Source of the DNA: Cellvibrio sp. 79
GTDB lineage: Bacteria > Pseudomonadota > Gammaproteobacteria > Pseudomonadales > Cellvibrionaceae
Assembly (NCBI GenBank): GCA_003056245.1
Contig: MVDH01000004.1
Coordinates: 124,001 to 188,000, forward strand
DNA: 64,000 bases
Direction: 5' to 3'
The stretch's first letter is position 1; each line of letters begins with the position of its first letter. A program made the translations under genes and the position numbers. The notes under the pieces are model-generated. The model was given only the letters and a program-made list of their open reading frames with translations, did not search any database and was not told the origin of the DNA. Shown piece after piece: positions 1-9,717 of this stretch.

Positions 1-171
1 AATATTATTATGTGCTGTGAGTGGTTTTGTGGTTGTGTTTGCTGCGGTTGTTGATGCGGTAGAAAGTTGTGTGGTGACCGGTTGCGTTTCACTGTTGTAA
101 AAATAAATAACGCCGAAAGCCAAACCAGCTGCCGCCAACGTCTTTAACCAAAAACTTGATTGGGTTTGCAT
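1..171 (-). CDS. Partial membrane-anchored protein, N-terminal 57 residues
   Basis: Only the first 57 codons are inside the window; the gene runs off the left edge. The ATG at 171 is preceded by a short purine-rich site. The product begins with a few polar residues, then one hydrophobic segment (about residues 8-25, LKTLAAAGLAFGVIYFY), then a Thr/Ser/Ala-rich stretch, which suggests a single inner-membrane anchor and a flexible periplasmic linker. The catalytic or binding part, if any, is missing, so no function is proposed. It lies downstream of the metalloprotease on the same strand, with a hairpin between them. Confidence 0.55.
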   Translation of the reverse strand, partial: MQTQSSFWLKTLAAAGLAFGVIYFYNSETQPVTTQLSTASTTAANTTTKPLTAHNNI

Positions 172-204
172 AATTCACGCTCTTTTTTTAAATGTTATTT
201 AAAG

Positions 205-239
205 AGTTCCGGTGCGTAGCGTTATGACACACCGGAACT
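205..239 (-). terminator. Hairpin downstream of the metalloprotease gene
   Basis: A 10-bp inverted repeat (AGTTCCGGTG / CACCGGAACT) with a 15-nt loop sits 12 nt after the metalloprotease stop. On the minus strand it is followed by CTTTAAAT, a weak T-tract, so it is a probable but not strong intrinsic terminator. Confidence 0.5.
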
Positions 240-250
240 TAAATTTTTAT

Positions 251-1639
251 TTAGCGTTTAATACGAATCCAGTTGATATTCCAGCCACCGGCTTTTGCAA
301 ACACACCAAAATTATAAGTGCCTGCATTGATATTGACGGTATGGCTGATCGTGGTCCAGTTTTGCCAGCCACCGGTTGCCGGAATGGCCAGCTCACCCAA
401 TAAAATGGCGCCACCATTTAAGTCAGATGACAGGCGCCCACCACTCGGGCTGGCAACACGATATTCAATTGTGTAAGTGCCTGATGTCGGAATGTTCACA
501 TTGCTGTAAGCCATCCAGTCATTGGTTTCAATCCAGCCAACATTTTGGCCACCACCTGTATCAGTAGTTGCTTCGGTTTGCACGCCATTATTGGCAAAGT
601 AATTTTCTGCCTGAATCAGCGTATTAAAACCGGTACCGGTTGTGCTGATAACAATTGAGCTGGCGGAATCATTAAATCCGTCATCGACCAGACAGGAGTC
701 GTCACCGGTTTTGGTGATGGAATTTCCGGTAAAATTATCATTTTGATACAGCGTTACGCTGTAACCTGCTTGCACGCGCAGTGATGAAATATCATCGTTT
801 ACAATTCCCCTTGCCTGGAGTTGCGACAGCGTGTAACTCCCGGGTGTCAGGCCGAGGTTGTAACCTCCGTAATTGCAATGTTGCGCAACTTGCACAGGGC
901 CAGAGGTTCCTGCGGTAGGACGAAATGCCGCAATTTCATCACGCACATTGTGAATCGCCAGTGCACCATAGGCTTCATTGGTTTGGCCAACCGGAATTCC
1001 GCACGGTAATCCGCGGCAGGTTAAATTTGGATTTGAAAAACGATTAACCCGCGTGGTATTGAACACACCTTCGTACGCCATGATATCGACGAATACGTTA
1101 TCGACTCCGTAACCAACACCGTAACGGAAGCGGGCGCCGGATTGATCGCCTTGTTTGCGCGAGTGATTCAAACCCATGTTATGGCCCAGCTCATGCGCCA
1201 TTACGATGGGGCCGCAACCGGGAGCGGTAACGTTCCAGGTCCAGTTTTTATCAACGGCAACATAACCCACGCCGCAAGCTCCTTTTTCATGAAGCTGCGA
1301 TACAAAGTCAGCGCCCAGTTGATCGCGTAATGCAATTGCTGCGCTATTCACACGTAAATTGCCGAGCACTGCGCCCATATCTGCGCCTGCCTGTTCCATC
1401 GGGCGTACACCAACGAGGCGCAATTGCACATCGATCTGGCTGTCGGCATAAGCCGCGTTCATTTGGTTAACCCAACTGTTCATCGCGGTTTGCGGGTCAC
1501 CACCAAAATAATTTCTGGTGTAGTTATCGTAGAGAACCAGCAGGTCAACCGTCGCCGCCTGCACGCTGCCCACCATTAAAAAACTGCCAAGCCCCAATAG
1601 CAGTAGTTTTTTTGCTTTAGTAGCGATGCCTGATTTCAT
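251..1639 (-). CDS. Secreted zinc metalloprotease with beta/gamma-crystallin and CBM6 domains
   Basis: A 462-residue secreted protein. The ATG at 1639 is preceded by GAGAGG and opens a signal peptide (residues 1-28, ending SVQA); a longer frame upstream lacks such features. Residues about 29-240 form an M12B/reprolysin-like peptidase with the zinc motif HELGHNMGLNH (149-159) and a following Met-turn (IMAYEG, about 187). Residues about 250-332 look like a beta/gamma-crystallin domain: two half-sites, NDDISS and NDSASS, match the Ca-binding N/D-N/D-x-x-S/T-S signature. Residues about 340-462 are a family 6 carbohydrate-binding module (start IQAENY, end WNINWIRIKR). It probably acts outside the cell on protein embedded in polysaccharide. 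The triple combination is uncommon; the substrate is unknown. Confidence 0.85.
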   Translation of the reverse strand: MKSGIATKAKKLLLLGLGSFLMVGSVQAATVDLLVLYDNYTRNYFGGDPQTAMNSWVNQMNAAYADSQIDVQLRLVGVRPMEQAGADMGAVLGNLRVNSAAIALRDQLGADFVSQLHEKGACGVGYVAVDKNWTWNVTAPGCGPIVMAHELGHNMGLNHSRKQGDQSGARFRYGVGYGVDNVFVDIMAYEGVFNTTRVNRFSNPNLTCRGLPCGIPVGQTNEAYGALAIHNVRDEIAAFRPTAGTSGPVQVAQHCNYGGYNLGLTPGSYTLSQLQARGIVNDDISSLRVQAGYSVTLYQNDNFTGNSITKTGDDSCLVDDGFNDSASSIVISTTGTGFNTLIQAENYFANNGVQTEATTDTGGGQNVGWIETNDWMAYSNVNIPTSGTYTIEYRVASPSGGRLSSDLNGGAILLGELAIPATGGWQNWTTISHTVNINAGTYNFGVFAKAGGWNINWIRIKR

Positions 1640-2153
1640 TGCATTCCTCTCATTTATTGTGTGTGGAGTGTTATCAATGCGTTGGATATCACCGAAACAA
1701 TCGCCCATTAGATTGTTTAGCCGGTAAAATCCCATTGCTCGTAGGCATATTTATTTTTTGTATCAAAAGATGCTTACCAAACAATCCGCCAAACTTAACA
1801 CCGAACGGAAAAATGCCTTTGCCACTTGCATCACAGCCTTGAAAAGGTGCCAGTTAAAAATAAAAGTGGGAGTTTTTGCGATAGAAAAGCAGCGATGACA
1901 ACGATTGCCAGTTTATAAACTGGGACTTGCAGCAGCAAAATTCTGGTTGGTTTTACCGAAATTCGAACTTTCCGGGAGACAGTTCAAATGGTGTTCGGGT
2001 GACAACAGAAAGTTGAACACCAGCGAATTAATTACGCGGAAGCAATCAATAAGTAATCAGGGGCTTTTTGTTCGAAAGAAAAGGAAGTGTAACAAGCGGC
2101 GAGACTTGCAATTACAGTTGCACATCAATGCAACTGTAATTGCAAAAGTGGCA
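1640..2153. other. Intergenic region between proS and the metalloprotease
   Basis: About 510 bases without a convincing gene. It should contain the minus-strand promoter of the metalloprotease, and at its right end the perfect inverted repeat after proS. Open frames here lack ribosome sites and protein-like composition. No repeat family or RNA gene was recognised. Confidence 0.4.
2106..2145 (-). terminator. Perfect 17-bp inverted repeat after proS
   Basis: TTGCAATTACAGTTGCA and its exact reverse complement flank a 6-nt loop, starting 9 nt past the proS stop. The position suggests a terminator or 3'-end stabilising hairpin, but no T-run follows on the minus strand, so factor-independent termination is uncertain. 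The stem is unusually long and free of mismatches. Confidence 0.5.
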
Positions 2154-3881
2154 TTAGCGTTGAATGCGATCTTTCAGGAAGGTAAGAATATCGTTGACAG
2201 CGACTTCTTGTTTTTCTGCGTCACGACGCCCTTTGTATTCAATCGTGCCAGCTTCCAAACCGCGATCGCCAACAACGATGCGATGTGGAATCCCCATAAG
2301 GTCGGTATCGGCAAGCATGCCACCGAGGCGTGCTTTTTCATCATCCATAAATAACACATCAAAGCCGGCTGCGGTCAGCGCGCTATATAGTTCTTCACTT
2401 TTGCTTGCGACAGCTGCTGACTTGTTGATATTGATTGGCACAATCGCGATATGGAATGGTGCGATTGAATCGGGCCAAATAATGCCGTTGTCATCAAAGT
2501 TTTGTTCGATGGCGGACGCAACAACACGGGTAACACCAATACCATAACACCCCATAATCATGGTTTGCTCTTTGCCATTTTCGTCTAAAACCCTGGCTTT
2601 CATTGCTTCAGAATACTTGGTGCCCAGTTGGAAAATATGGCCCACTTCGATGCCGCGTTTTATTTCCAGAGTGCCTTTACCACAAGGGCTTGCATCGCCG
2701 GTAACAACGTTGCGGATATCGGCAACCAGCGTGAGCTGTGCATCGCGTGCCCAGTTCACACCAGTTAAGTGGAAACCGTCTTTGTTTGCACCGCACACAA
2801 AATCGGCAAGGTGTGCGGCGGAGTGATCAACAATCACCGGAATAGTTAAACCGACCGGGCCAATAGAACCAATGCCAACGCCCAATTCAGCTTTGATGCG
2901 CGCTTCTGGCGCAAGTGTGAGCGGTGACGCAACGCCCGTTAATTTCTCTGCCTTGATTTCATTCAGTTCGTGATCGCCACGCAAAACCAACGCTACCAAT
3001 GGTTGGGTTTTATCTTCACGCACTTCACCCAAAACGATTAAGGTCTTAACCGTTTGTTGTGGGCTCACTTTCAGGAACGCGGCAACATCATCAATAGAAT
3101 GTTTACCCGGTGTAGCAACTTCTTGTACAACATGTTGTGCTGCAGGGCGTGGCGTTGCTGGCGGTAATGCCTCGGCTTTTTCAATATTGGCCGCATAATC
3201 GCTGCCATTACTGAAAGCGATATCGTCTTCGCCACTTTCCGCCAGTACGTGGAATTCGTGGGAGAAGGCGCCGCCGATTGATCCTGTATCCGCCAATACC
3301 GGGCGGAATTGCAAGCCCAGGCGGGTGAAGATGTTGCAATAGGTTGCGTGCATCACATCATACGTTTGTTGCAGGGATTCATGGCTGGTATGGAAAGAAT
3401 AAGCATCTTTCATAATAAATTCGCGTGAACGCATTACGCCAAAACGCGGGCGGATTTCATCGCGGAATTTGGTTTGGATCTGATAAAAATTCAATGGCAA
3501 TTGCTTATAGCTTTTGATCTCGTTGCGAATCAAATCAGTGATGACTTCCTCATGGGTTGGGCCCAGGCAAAAAGGGCGATCATGACGGTCATTCATGCGC
3601 AATAATTCCGGGCCGTATTGTTGCCAGCGACCGGATTCTTCCCAGAGTTCCGCGGGTTGTACTACAGGCATCAGTACTTCCAGCGCGCCGGATTTATCCA
3701 TTTCCTCGCGCACAATATTTTCAACTTTACGCAACACACGCAAACCCAAGGGTAACCAGTTATAGAGGCCGGATGCCATCTTGCGGATCATACCGGCGCG
3801 CAGCATTAACTGGTGGCTAATAACCTCCGCATCGGAAGGTGTTTCTTTGAGGGTGGCAATTAAATATCGGCTGGAACGCAT
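2154..3881 (-). CDS. proS: Prolyl-tRNA synthetase
   Basis: A cytoplasmic class II aminoacyl-tRNA synthetase that charges tRNA-Pro with proline. The 575 residues match the bacterial (E. coli-type) length of about 572. The N-terminus ([13 protein letters not shown]) is characteristic. The catalytic core carries motif 2 around [17 protein letters not shown] and motif 3 near GIGVTRVVA. About residues 225-385 form the YbaK-like INS editing domain that clears Ala-tRNA-Pro. A C-terminal anticodon-binding domain follows. It is transcribed alone, divergent from the HIT gene with 147 bp between starts. Confidence 0.97.
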   Translation of the reverse strand: MRSSRYLIATLKETPSDAEVISHQLMLRAGMIRKMASGLYNWLPLGLRVLRKVENIVREEMDKSGALEVLMPVVQPAELWEESGRWQQYGPELLRMNDRHDRPFCLGPTHEEVITDLIRNEIKSYKQLPLNFYQIQTKFRDEIRPRFGVMRSREFIMKDAYSFHTSHESLQQTYDVMHATYCNIFTRLGLQFRPVLADTGSIGGAFSHEFHVLAESGEDDIAFSNGSDYAANIEKAEALPPATPRPAAQHVVQEVATPGKHSIDDVAAFLKVSPQQTVKTLIVLGEVREDKTQPLVALVLRGDHELNEIKAEKLTGVASPLTLAPEARIKAELGVGIGSIGPVGLTIPVIVDHSAAHLADFVCGANKDGFHLTGVNWARDAQLTLVADIRNVVTGDASPCGKGTLEIKRGIEVGHIFQLGTKYSEAMKARVLDENGKEQTMIMGCYGIGVTRVVASAIEQNFDDNGIIWPDSIAPFHIAIVPININKSAAVASKSEELYSALTAAGFDVLFMDDEKARLGGMLADTDLMGIPHRIVVGDRGLEAGTIEYKGRRDAEKQEVAVNDILTFLKDRIQR

Positions 3882-4028
3882 AATGATGGCTTCTTGATAG
3901 CTATAATGGTTTAAAGCCGCCTATTCTACGGCGGTTAATGATATTGGTATAGCACTGCGAAAGTGAATTTCAGCAGTGTTTTCTGATCCCCATGTCAGCA
4001 TATCTGTGTTAACTAAAAGGATAATCCC

Positions 4029-4451
4029 ATGTTTGAATTACATCCGCGTCTTGCCCAGGATTCTATCGTGATTGGAGAGTTTGAGCTCTCGCTCTTATTA
4101 CTCAGCCGCGATGCCAATTACCCTTGGTGCATCCTGGTTCCCAAGCGCGAAGACATTTATGAAATACATCATTTGAGTGAGGAGGAACAACTGCAGTTGA
4201 TTCGTGAATCCTGCCGGCTCTCAGAAGTCATGACCAACTTGTTCGATGCTGACAAAATGAATGTGGCGGCATTAGGGAATGTTGTGCGTCAATTACATGT
4301 TCACCATATCGCGCGTTTTACTGATGATCCTGCATGGCCGCAACCGATTTGGGGAAAATTGCCAGCCAAGGAATATACCGAAGTGGATTTTGCTGAGCGC
4401 ATCAAGCGTTTGCAAAATGCATTGGTAGGTGAAGGATTTAACGTTTTATAG
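4029..4451 (+). CDS. HIT-family nucleotide hydrolase
   Basis: A 140-residue histidine-triad protein. The motif QLHVHHIAR (about residues 88-96) is the HIT nucleotide-binding and catalytic signature, followed by the DPAWPQPIWG segment seen in a proteobacterial branch of the family. Members hydrolyse nucleoside phosphoramidates or dinucleoside polyphosphates; the actual substrate here is not known. The ATG has an AAAAGGA ribosome site. The gene ends before a strong bidirectional terminator shared with the HU-like gene. Confidence 0.88.
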   Translation: MFELHPRLAQDSIVIGEFELSLLLLSRDANYPWCILVPKREDIYEIHHLSEEEQLQLIRESCRLSEVMTNLFDADKMNVAALGNVVRQLHVHHIARFTDDPAWPQPIWGKLPAKEYTEVDFAERIKRLQNALVGEGFNVL

Positions 4452-4470
4452 GTTTATTTTTGATTCAATA

Positions 4471-4496
4471 AAAAACCCCGCGTTTGCGGGGTTTTT
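4471..4496. terminator. Bidirectional intrinsic terminator
   Basis: The 11-bp stem AAAAACCCCGC / GCGGGGTTTTT has a 4-nt loop and T/A tracts on both sides. It lies between the convergent HIT and HU-like genes and can end both transcripts. Confidence 0.92.
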
Positions 4497-4522
4497 TATA
4501 AGCATCAGAATTGCTATTCGAA

Positions 4523-5005
4523 TTACACAGCGAATTCTTTCAGTTTTTTCAGCGGACGCACTTTTACAGAGGTGCTGGCTGGTTTGGCTTTGAAGGTAAC
4601 TTCTTCACCGGTGAATGGGTTAATACCTTTGCGCGCTTTGGTCGCTGGCTTTTTAACAGTAGTGATTTTCAGCAAGCCAGGCAGAACAAATTCACCGATA
4701 CCTTTCTTCTTAATGTGACCTTCAATGACATTGGTCAACTCGTCCAATACAGCTTGAACCTGCTTTTTGTTCAACTCGGTAGCGTCAGCAATTTGTTGCA
4801 GAATTTGAGTTTTGTTTTGGCGCTCGGCAATTGGCTTAACAACTGCTGGAGCTGCTTTTACTGCTGGCGCTTTTTTGGCAGCAGCTTTAGGTGCAACAAC
4901 TTTTTTGGCAGCGGCTTTAGGTGCAGCTTTAGCAGCTGGAGCTTTTTTGGCAGCAGCGGCTTTAGGAGCAGCAGCTTTTGGGGCAGCAGGTTTTTTGGCA
5001 GCCAT
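4523..5005 (-). CDS. HU-family DNA-binding protein with Lys/Ala/Pro-rich N-terminal tail
   Basis: A 160-residue nucleoid protein in two parts. Residues 1-58 are a basic low-complexity tail of AAKKAPAAKA-type units containing only Ala, Lys, Pro and Val, like eukaryotic H1 or AlgP-like tails. Residues about 62-155 are an HU/IHF fold (NKTQILQQIADATELNKKQV, then ARKGINPFTGEEVTFKAKP, the DNA-binding arm). It probably compacts DNA, with the tail adding non-specific contacts. Its ATG has an AAGGA site. The tail DNA is internally repetitive, so copy number may vary between strains. Confidence 0.88.
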   Translation of the reverse strand: MAAKKPAAPKAAAPKAAAAKKAPAAKAAPKAAAKKVVAPKAAAKKAPAVKAAPAVVKPIAERQNKTQILQQIADATELNKKQVQAVLDELTNVIEGHIKKKGIGEFVLPGLLKITTVKKPATKARKGINPFTGEEVTFKAKPASTSVKVRPLKKLKEFAV

Positions 5006-5287
5006 AATGGATTCCTTGTGATTCTTGAGTGTTGATTAAGGTTATCTTTTAAGCAAAAGATCTCGTGTAAAACATTTATCTAGCCTGGATATTCGCTAGG
5101 ACATCTGCGTAGCCAGCAAGCTGAAATTCAATTGATAGTGATAGCTCAACATTCAATTTTTATCCACCACTCACTGGTCCGCATTCGAAAACCCCTGTAT
5201 TTACAGGCTAAAACAGCACTGAATACGGATTGACGCTATATATATAGGATAAAAAACGAATCGGCAACAAAGAATAGCCGTTTTTCG

Positions 5288-5308
5288 GCGCTAAAAGCGC
5301 TTTTTTTT
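5288..5308 (+). terminator. Orphan plus-strand intrinsic terminator
   Basis: GCGCT-AAA-AGCGC is followed by eight T residues on the plus strand, immediately preceded by a second small hairpin (GCCG-TTTTT-CGGC). No annotated plus-strand gene ends here. Confidence 0.6.
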
Positions 5309-5311
5309 AAG

Positions 5312-5347
5312 GCTGTGACCTTAAACATGCGTTTTTAAGGTCACAGC
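5312..5347 (-). terminator. Hairpin terminator of the GNAT/PLD-like gene pair
   Basis: The 14-bp perfect stem GCTGTGACCTTAAA / TTTAAGGTCACAGC with an 8-nt loop starts 17 nt after the minus-strand stop at 5364. Its strength and position fit termination of that transcript, though the following tract is mixed T/A. Confidence 0.65.
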
Positions 5348-5363
5348 TTTAAAAATTCGCTTA

Positions 5364-5864
5364 TTAAATATAAAGCAATTGAAATTCGGGTTCTGGTTCA
5401 GCGTATTGCCAGAGATAATTGAATTCTTCGCGCAAGGGCTTTAGCTCGCGCGCAGCACTACTATTAAAAAAACCACGATAGATGGCATCATCATTTTTAT
5501 AGAGGAGTTTATCGGTATCACCCAACACGAATGCCATATCTTTATTGTTAGGCTCCACGGTCATTTTTCGTACCAGAATTTTCGTAGAAAGTTTCTGTGC
5601 AAGGCGAATTAGCAAATGACCGGACTCTAAGGCAGGTTTTGTGTTTTTAATTAATATTTGAATCTGAATGTGGCGACTGGAGCGAGAGAAAACAGAAAGT
5701 GCTTCAACAAATTCCGGTGTGCCGAAGACCAATGCATCCAGCTCTTTGGTAAGGATGGCTAATGTACGGCGATTTTGTTTTATCAGCGCTAATGAATAAT
5801 GGCGAAAATCTTCAATGTTATCCAGCAGCCAAAGGTCCTCACTTGCCTTACTTTGTTGAGCCAT
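5364..5864 (-). CDS. Conserved protein of unknown function paired with a GNAT
   Basis: A 166-residue soluble protein with no signal peptide or membrane segment. It resembles the conserved domain (DUF7931-like, from memory) that accompanies or is fused to GNAT acetyltransferases in pseudomonads. Visible features are a mid-region FSRSSRHIQIQILIKNTKP and the C-terminal FNYLWQYAEPEPEFQLLYI. The ATG at 5864 has GGAG eight bases upstream, overlapping the end of the GNAT gene, so the two are almost certainly translated from one mRNA. No biochemical role is claimed. Confidence 0.65.
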   Translation of the reverse strand: MAQQSKASEDLWLLDNIEDFRHYSLALIKQNRRTLAILTKELDALVFGTPEFVEALSVFSRSSRHIQIQILIKNTKPALESGHLLIRLAQKLSTKILVRKMTVEPNNKDMAFVLGDTDKLLYKNDDAIYRGFFNSSAARELKPLREEFNYLWQYAEPEPEFQLLYI

Positions 5865-5876
5865 GGGGTTGCTCCA

Positions 5877-6329
5877 TTAATTACCGATAGGTTGTGACTG
5901 CCAATACATGGTGATGTGAGGAATGCCTGCATCCATAAACTCATCGCCCTGGGCGATAAAGCCCAGGCGTTCATAAAAAGCGCGGCGCTCGATTTGCGCA
6001 TGTAAATAGACAGGATAGGGCGCGCGCTTCGCACAATAACTCAAAACAAACTTCATTAGCAGTTGGCCAATACCTGCCCCCCGGAATGGTTTTAGTATAG
6101 CCACACGACCTATATGGAAGTGTTTTTGATAGTTCAATTCATCAATCAGCAAGCGAGCGCAGCCTATGCTTTGATGTTCATCCTGAACCAGGAAATGAAT
6201 TGCAGTTTCATCAAGTCCGTCCCATTCATCCTCAGTGGGGACTTGCTGTTCTTTTACGAATACGTCGGTGCGGATTGCTGATAATTGGCGGGAATGGGTT
6301 TTCCAATCGGTGGTTATTATGGTGTGCAT
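5877..6329 (-). CDS. GNAT-family N-acetyltransferase
   Basis: A 150-residue acyl-CoA-dependent acetyltransferase. The ATG at 6329 (GGAA upstream) gives the typical start MHTIITTDW; a longer frame adds 17 unlikely residues. The family pattern IRTDVFVKEQQVP near the N-terminus and the acetyl-CoA loop RGAGIG inside GRVAILKPFRGAGIG are clear. The substrate is unknown. It heads a two-gene unit with the conserved protein downstream and follows roxA on the same strand. Confidence 0.88.
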   Translation of the reverse strand: MHTIITTDWKTHSRQLSAIRTDVFVKEQQVPTEDEWDGLDETAIHFLVQDEHQSIGCARLLIDELNYQKHFHIGRVAILKPFRGAGIGQLLMKFVLSYCAKRAPYPVYLHAQIERRAFYERLGFIAQGDEFMDAGIPHITMYWQSQPIGN

Positions 6330-6394
6330 AATGTGTTTCCGTATCAGGAATGTGATGGGTATGGCGGAGGCTATACCCATCCTACGGACTGTTT

Positions 6395-7549
6395 TTACTC
6401 ATCAACCAACAGGGTTTCCTGGTTAATTAATTGAGTGATAGCGGAACGATTAACGGGATCTTGTACCAGCATTTTTAATTGCCGCCAGTTGATCTCCACT
6501 TCTTTGCAAACTAATTCGGCCAATTCGCGCGTACAGCAAATAGCTTCCCCATCAGCGAATAGCAGCGTTCCTTTTTCATCGCTGTGGAAGGCAATGCGCG
6601 CAGATGGGTGTCTCCACAAAAGTTCACCATCAGCTAATGCAGATTGCCATTCACCTGCGTCAATATCCAATGGCTCTTCCTGGGTTTGCTCCAGGTATTT
6701 GCGCTCAGTCATAAATTTACCAAACCACAGCGCAATATTTTCTTGGGTCAGGTGTTGCAAAACAATATTGCGGACTTGCTCAAGCGCTTTTGCATTAATT
6801 TCGCCGGGATTATCTTGCAGCGTTAGATCGGGATCTGAGTAACGCAAATCATCATTGATCGAAAGAGCAATTTCCTGACCTATCTCGGAAATAATATCGG
6901 CATGACTGGGCGCGCGAAAACCGATGGAGTAGGTCATGCAATCATCGCCTTGTGCATTGCCCCAATGGGCAATTCCGGGCGGGATATAAAGCATGTCACC
7001 CGGTTCAAGTACCCACTCATCGGTAGTGTGGAATTCGCTCAGGATTTTAAGGCGCGTGCCTTCAATGCGCGGTGAATTGCTATCGCACATTTGCCCGATT
7101 TTCCAGTGGCGTTTGCCCAACCCTTGCAATAAAAATACATCGTAGTAATCAAAGTGCGGGCCTACGCCACCTTTATCGGGGGCGTAGCTAATCATCAGGT
7201 CATCGAGGCGCCAGTTGGGAATAAAACGAAAATGATCCAGCAACTGATTTACTTCAGGTACCCATTGATCTGCTGCTTGCACTAACAGAGTCCAATGGGT
7301 TTCCGGTAATTTTTCGAATGTCTTTTCATCGAAAGGGCCATTGCGTAATTCCCATGGCGTAGTGCCATTTTCCAATACGATGCGCGATTCGACTTCTTCT
7401 TCCAGGGCCAGTCCAGCCAATTCATCTGGTGCCAGGGGTGATTCAAAACCGGGAAATGCATTGCGAATTAACAACGGTTTTTTTTGCCAGTAGTCGCGAA
7501 GGAATTCTTCAATCGGCATATCGCCGAGGTGGGTGAGTGGTGCTGTCAT
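6395..7549 (-). CDS. roxA: Ribosomal protein uL16 arginine hydroxylase (2-oxoglutarate oxygenase)
   Basis: A 384-residue JmjC/cupin Fe(II)- and 2-oxoglutarate-dependent dioxygenase of the YcfD/RoxA type, which hydroxylates an arginine of ribosomal protein L16 in E. coli. The iron facial triad is visible: H132 and D134 in PHFDYYDVFLLQG and H195 in PPGIAHWG. The C-terminal winged-helix part is also present (length in E. coli 373). The ATG at 7549 has AGGAA upstream. It follows purB on the minus strand but is separated from it by a terminator-like hairpin. Confidence 0.93.
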   Translation of the reverse strand: MTAPLTHLGDMPIEEFLRDYWQKKPLLIRNAFPGFESPLAPDELAGLALEEEVESRIVLENGTTPWELRNGPFDEKTFEKLPETHWTLLVQAADQWVPEVNQLLDHFRFIPNWRLDDLMISYAPDKGGVGPHFDYYDVFLLQGLGKRHWKIGQMCDSNSPRIEGTRLKILSEFHTTDEWVLEPGDMLYIPPGIAHWGNAQGDDCMTYSIGFRAPSHADIISEIGQEIALSINDDLRYSDPDLTLQDNPGEINAKALEQVRNIVLQHLTQENIALWFGKFMTERKYLEQTQEEPLDIDAGEWQSALADGELLWRHPSARIAFHSDEKGTLLFADGEAICCTRELAELVCKEVEINWRQLKMLVQDPVNRSAITQLINQETLLVDE

Positions 7550-7572
7550 TTGTTGTTCCTGTCGTATCGATA

Positions 7573-7602
7573 AAATTAAGGGCTCATTTGAGCCCTTAAT
7601 TT
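7573..7602 (-). terminator. Terminator after purB
   Basis: The 14-bp palindromic stem AAATTAAGGGCTCA / TGAGCCCTTAATTT begins 9 nt past the purB stop and is followed by a short T-tract on the minus strand. It would separate purB from roxA. Confidence 0.75.
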
Positions 7603-7611
7603 GATTTCGGT

Positions 7612-9042
<1,431 letters not shown>

Positions 9043-9666
9043 TTAAATACGGCGCAGCAAATCGTCTACCTGGCGTGCGATATCCTTACGATTAAACAGC
9101 AGCTGCCAGCGGTTACCGCCGACTTGTCGCCATAAAATCGCCGAGCGGATTGATGCTAACAGGAGCGCGCGAATCTGATTGGCGATACGTTGTTGTTGCA
9201 GATAATTGTAGTCGCCATTTACCTGGATGCGAAAACGGAAAGTGCTGATGGTTTCGCTATAAAGTGTGCCCAAATTGGCGATCACATTATCGTGTGTAGA
9301 TGAAAAATGTTGTGCTTGCTGGTTAACTTGCTCGAGGCGGTTGGCAATCACATTCAGCATATCCCGGCGCCCCGCCAGTTTTTTCTGTAAGTGGAGTACA
9401 CCCAGTCCATAGCGCAAAGTCTCTCGATGCTTTTGCGAATTTGGCTTTAGTAGCTCGCGCATAACCTCAAGCCCGGTGCGCAAGTTTTCAAGTTTGCCGC
9501 CGTAAACATCAAGTGTGCTGGGCGGGTTGAGATCCAGCATGGATTCGATGCTGCATTTGAGTACTTCGGGTTGCACATAACCGGTTTTGGCGATTTGCTC
9601 AACCAGGGCCGCGCTTTGGAATACGCCTGCAAGGGCGAGGGTAATGTCTTGCCAATTTTTGCTCAC
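9043..9666 (-). CDS. hflD: HflD-type lysogenization regulator homologue
   Basis: A 207-residue protein matching HflD (213 residues in E. coli). The conserved N-terminal pattern is KNWQDITLALAGVFQSAALV, followed by LDLNPPSTLDVYGG. In E. coli HflD binds phage lambda CII at the inner membrane face; its housekeeping role is unclear. The start is a GTG at 9666 with GAGAGA eight bases upstream; a longer TTG-started frame has no family support. It lies 51 nt after mnmA and is probably co-transcribed with mnmA and purB. Confidence 0.92.
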   Translation of the reverse strand: MSKNWQDITLALAGVFQSAALVEQIAKTGYVQPEVLKCSIESMLDLNPPSTLDVYGGKLENLRTGLEVMRELLKPNSQKHRETLRYGLGVLHLQKKLAGRRDMLNVIANRLEQVNQQAQHFSSTHDNVIANLGTLYSETISTFRFRIQVNGDYNYLQQQRIANQIRALLLASIRSAILWRQVGGNRWQLLFNRKDIARQVDDLLRRI

Positions 9667-9717
9667 GCGATATCTCTCATGCTTAAAACAGGTTTGAACA
9701 AGTAACGACAAGCCGGT

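Larger units (their letters stand above)
5006..5363. other. Intergenic region with HU promoter and a possible plus-strand small RNA
   Basis: About 360 bases without a protein gene. It must hold the minus-strand promoter of the HU-like gene. Its right third contains a plus-strand intrinsic terminator although no plus-strand gene ends there, so a short plus-strand transcript from somewhere in about 5040-5290 is possible. A second hairpin serves the minus-strand gene to the right. Confidence 0.4.

Noticed and set aside
1905-2354. 149-codon plus-strand frame overlapping proS
   Set aside because: It is antisense to proS, has no ribosome site and shows no protein family pattern.
4511-5035. 174-codon plus-strand frame over the HU-like gene
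   Set aside because: It is the complement of the Lys/Ala-rich tail, giving an artificial Phe/Ser/Gly-rich product.
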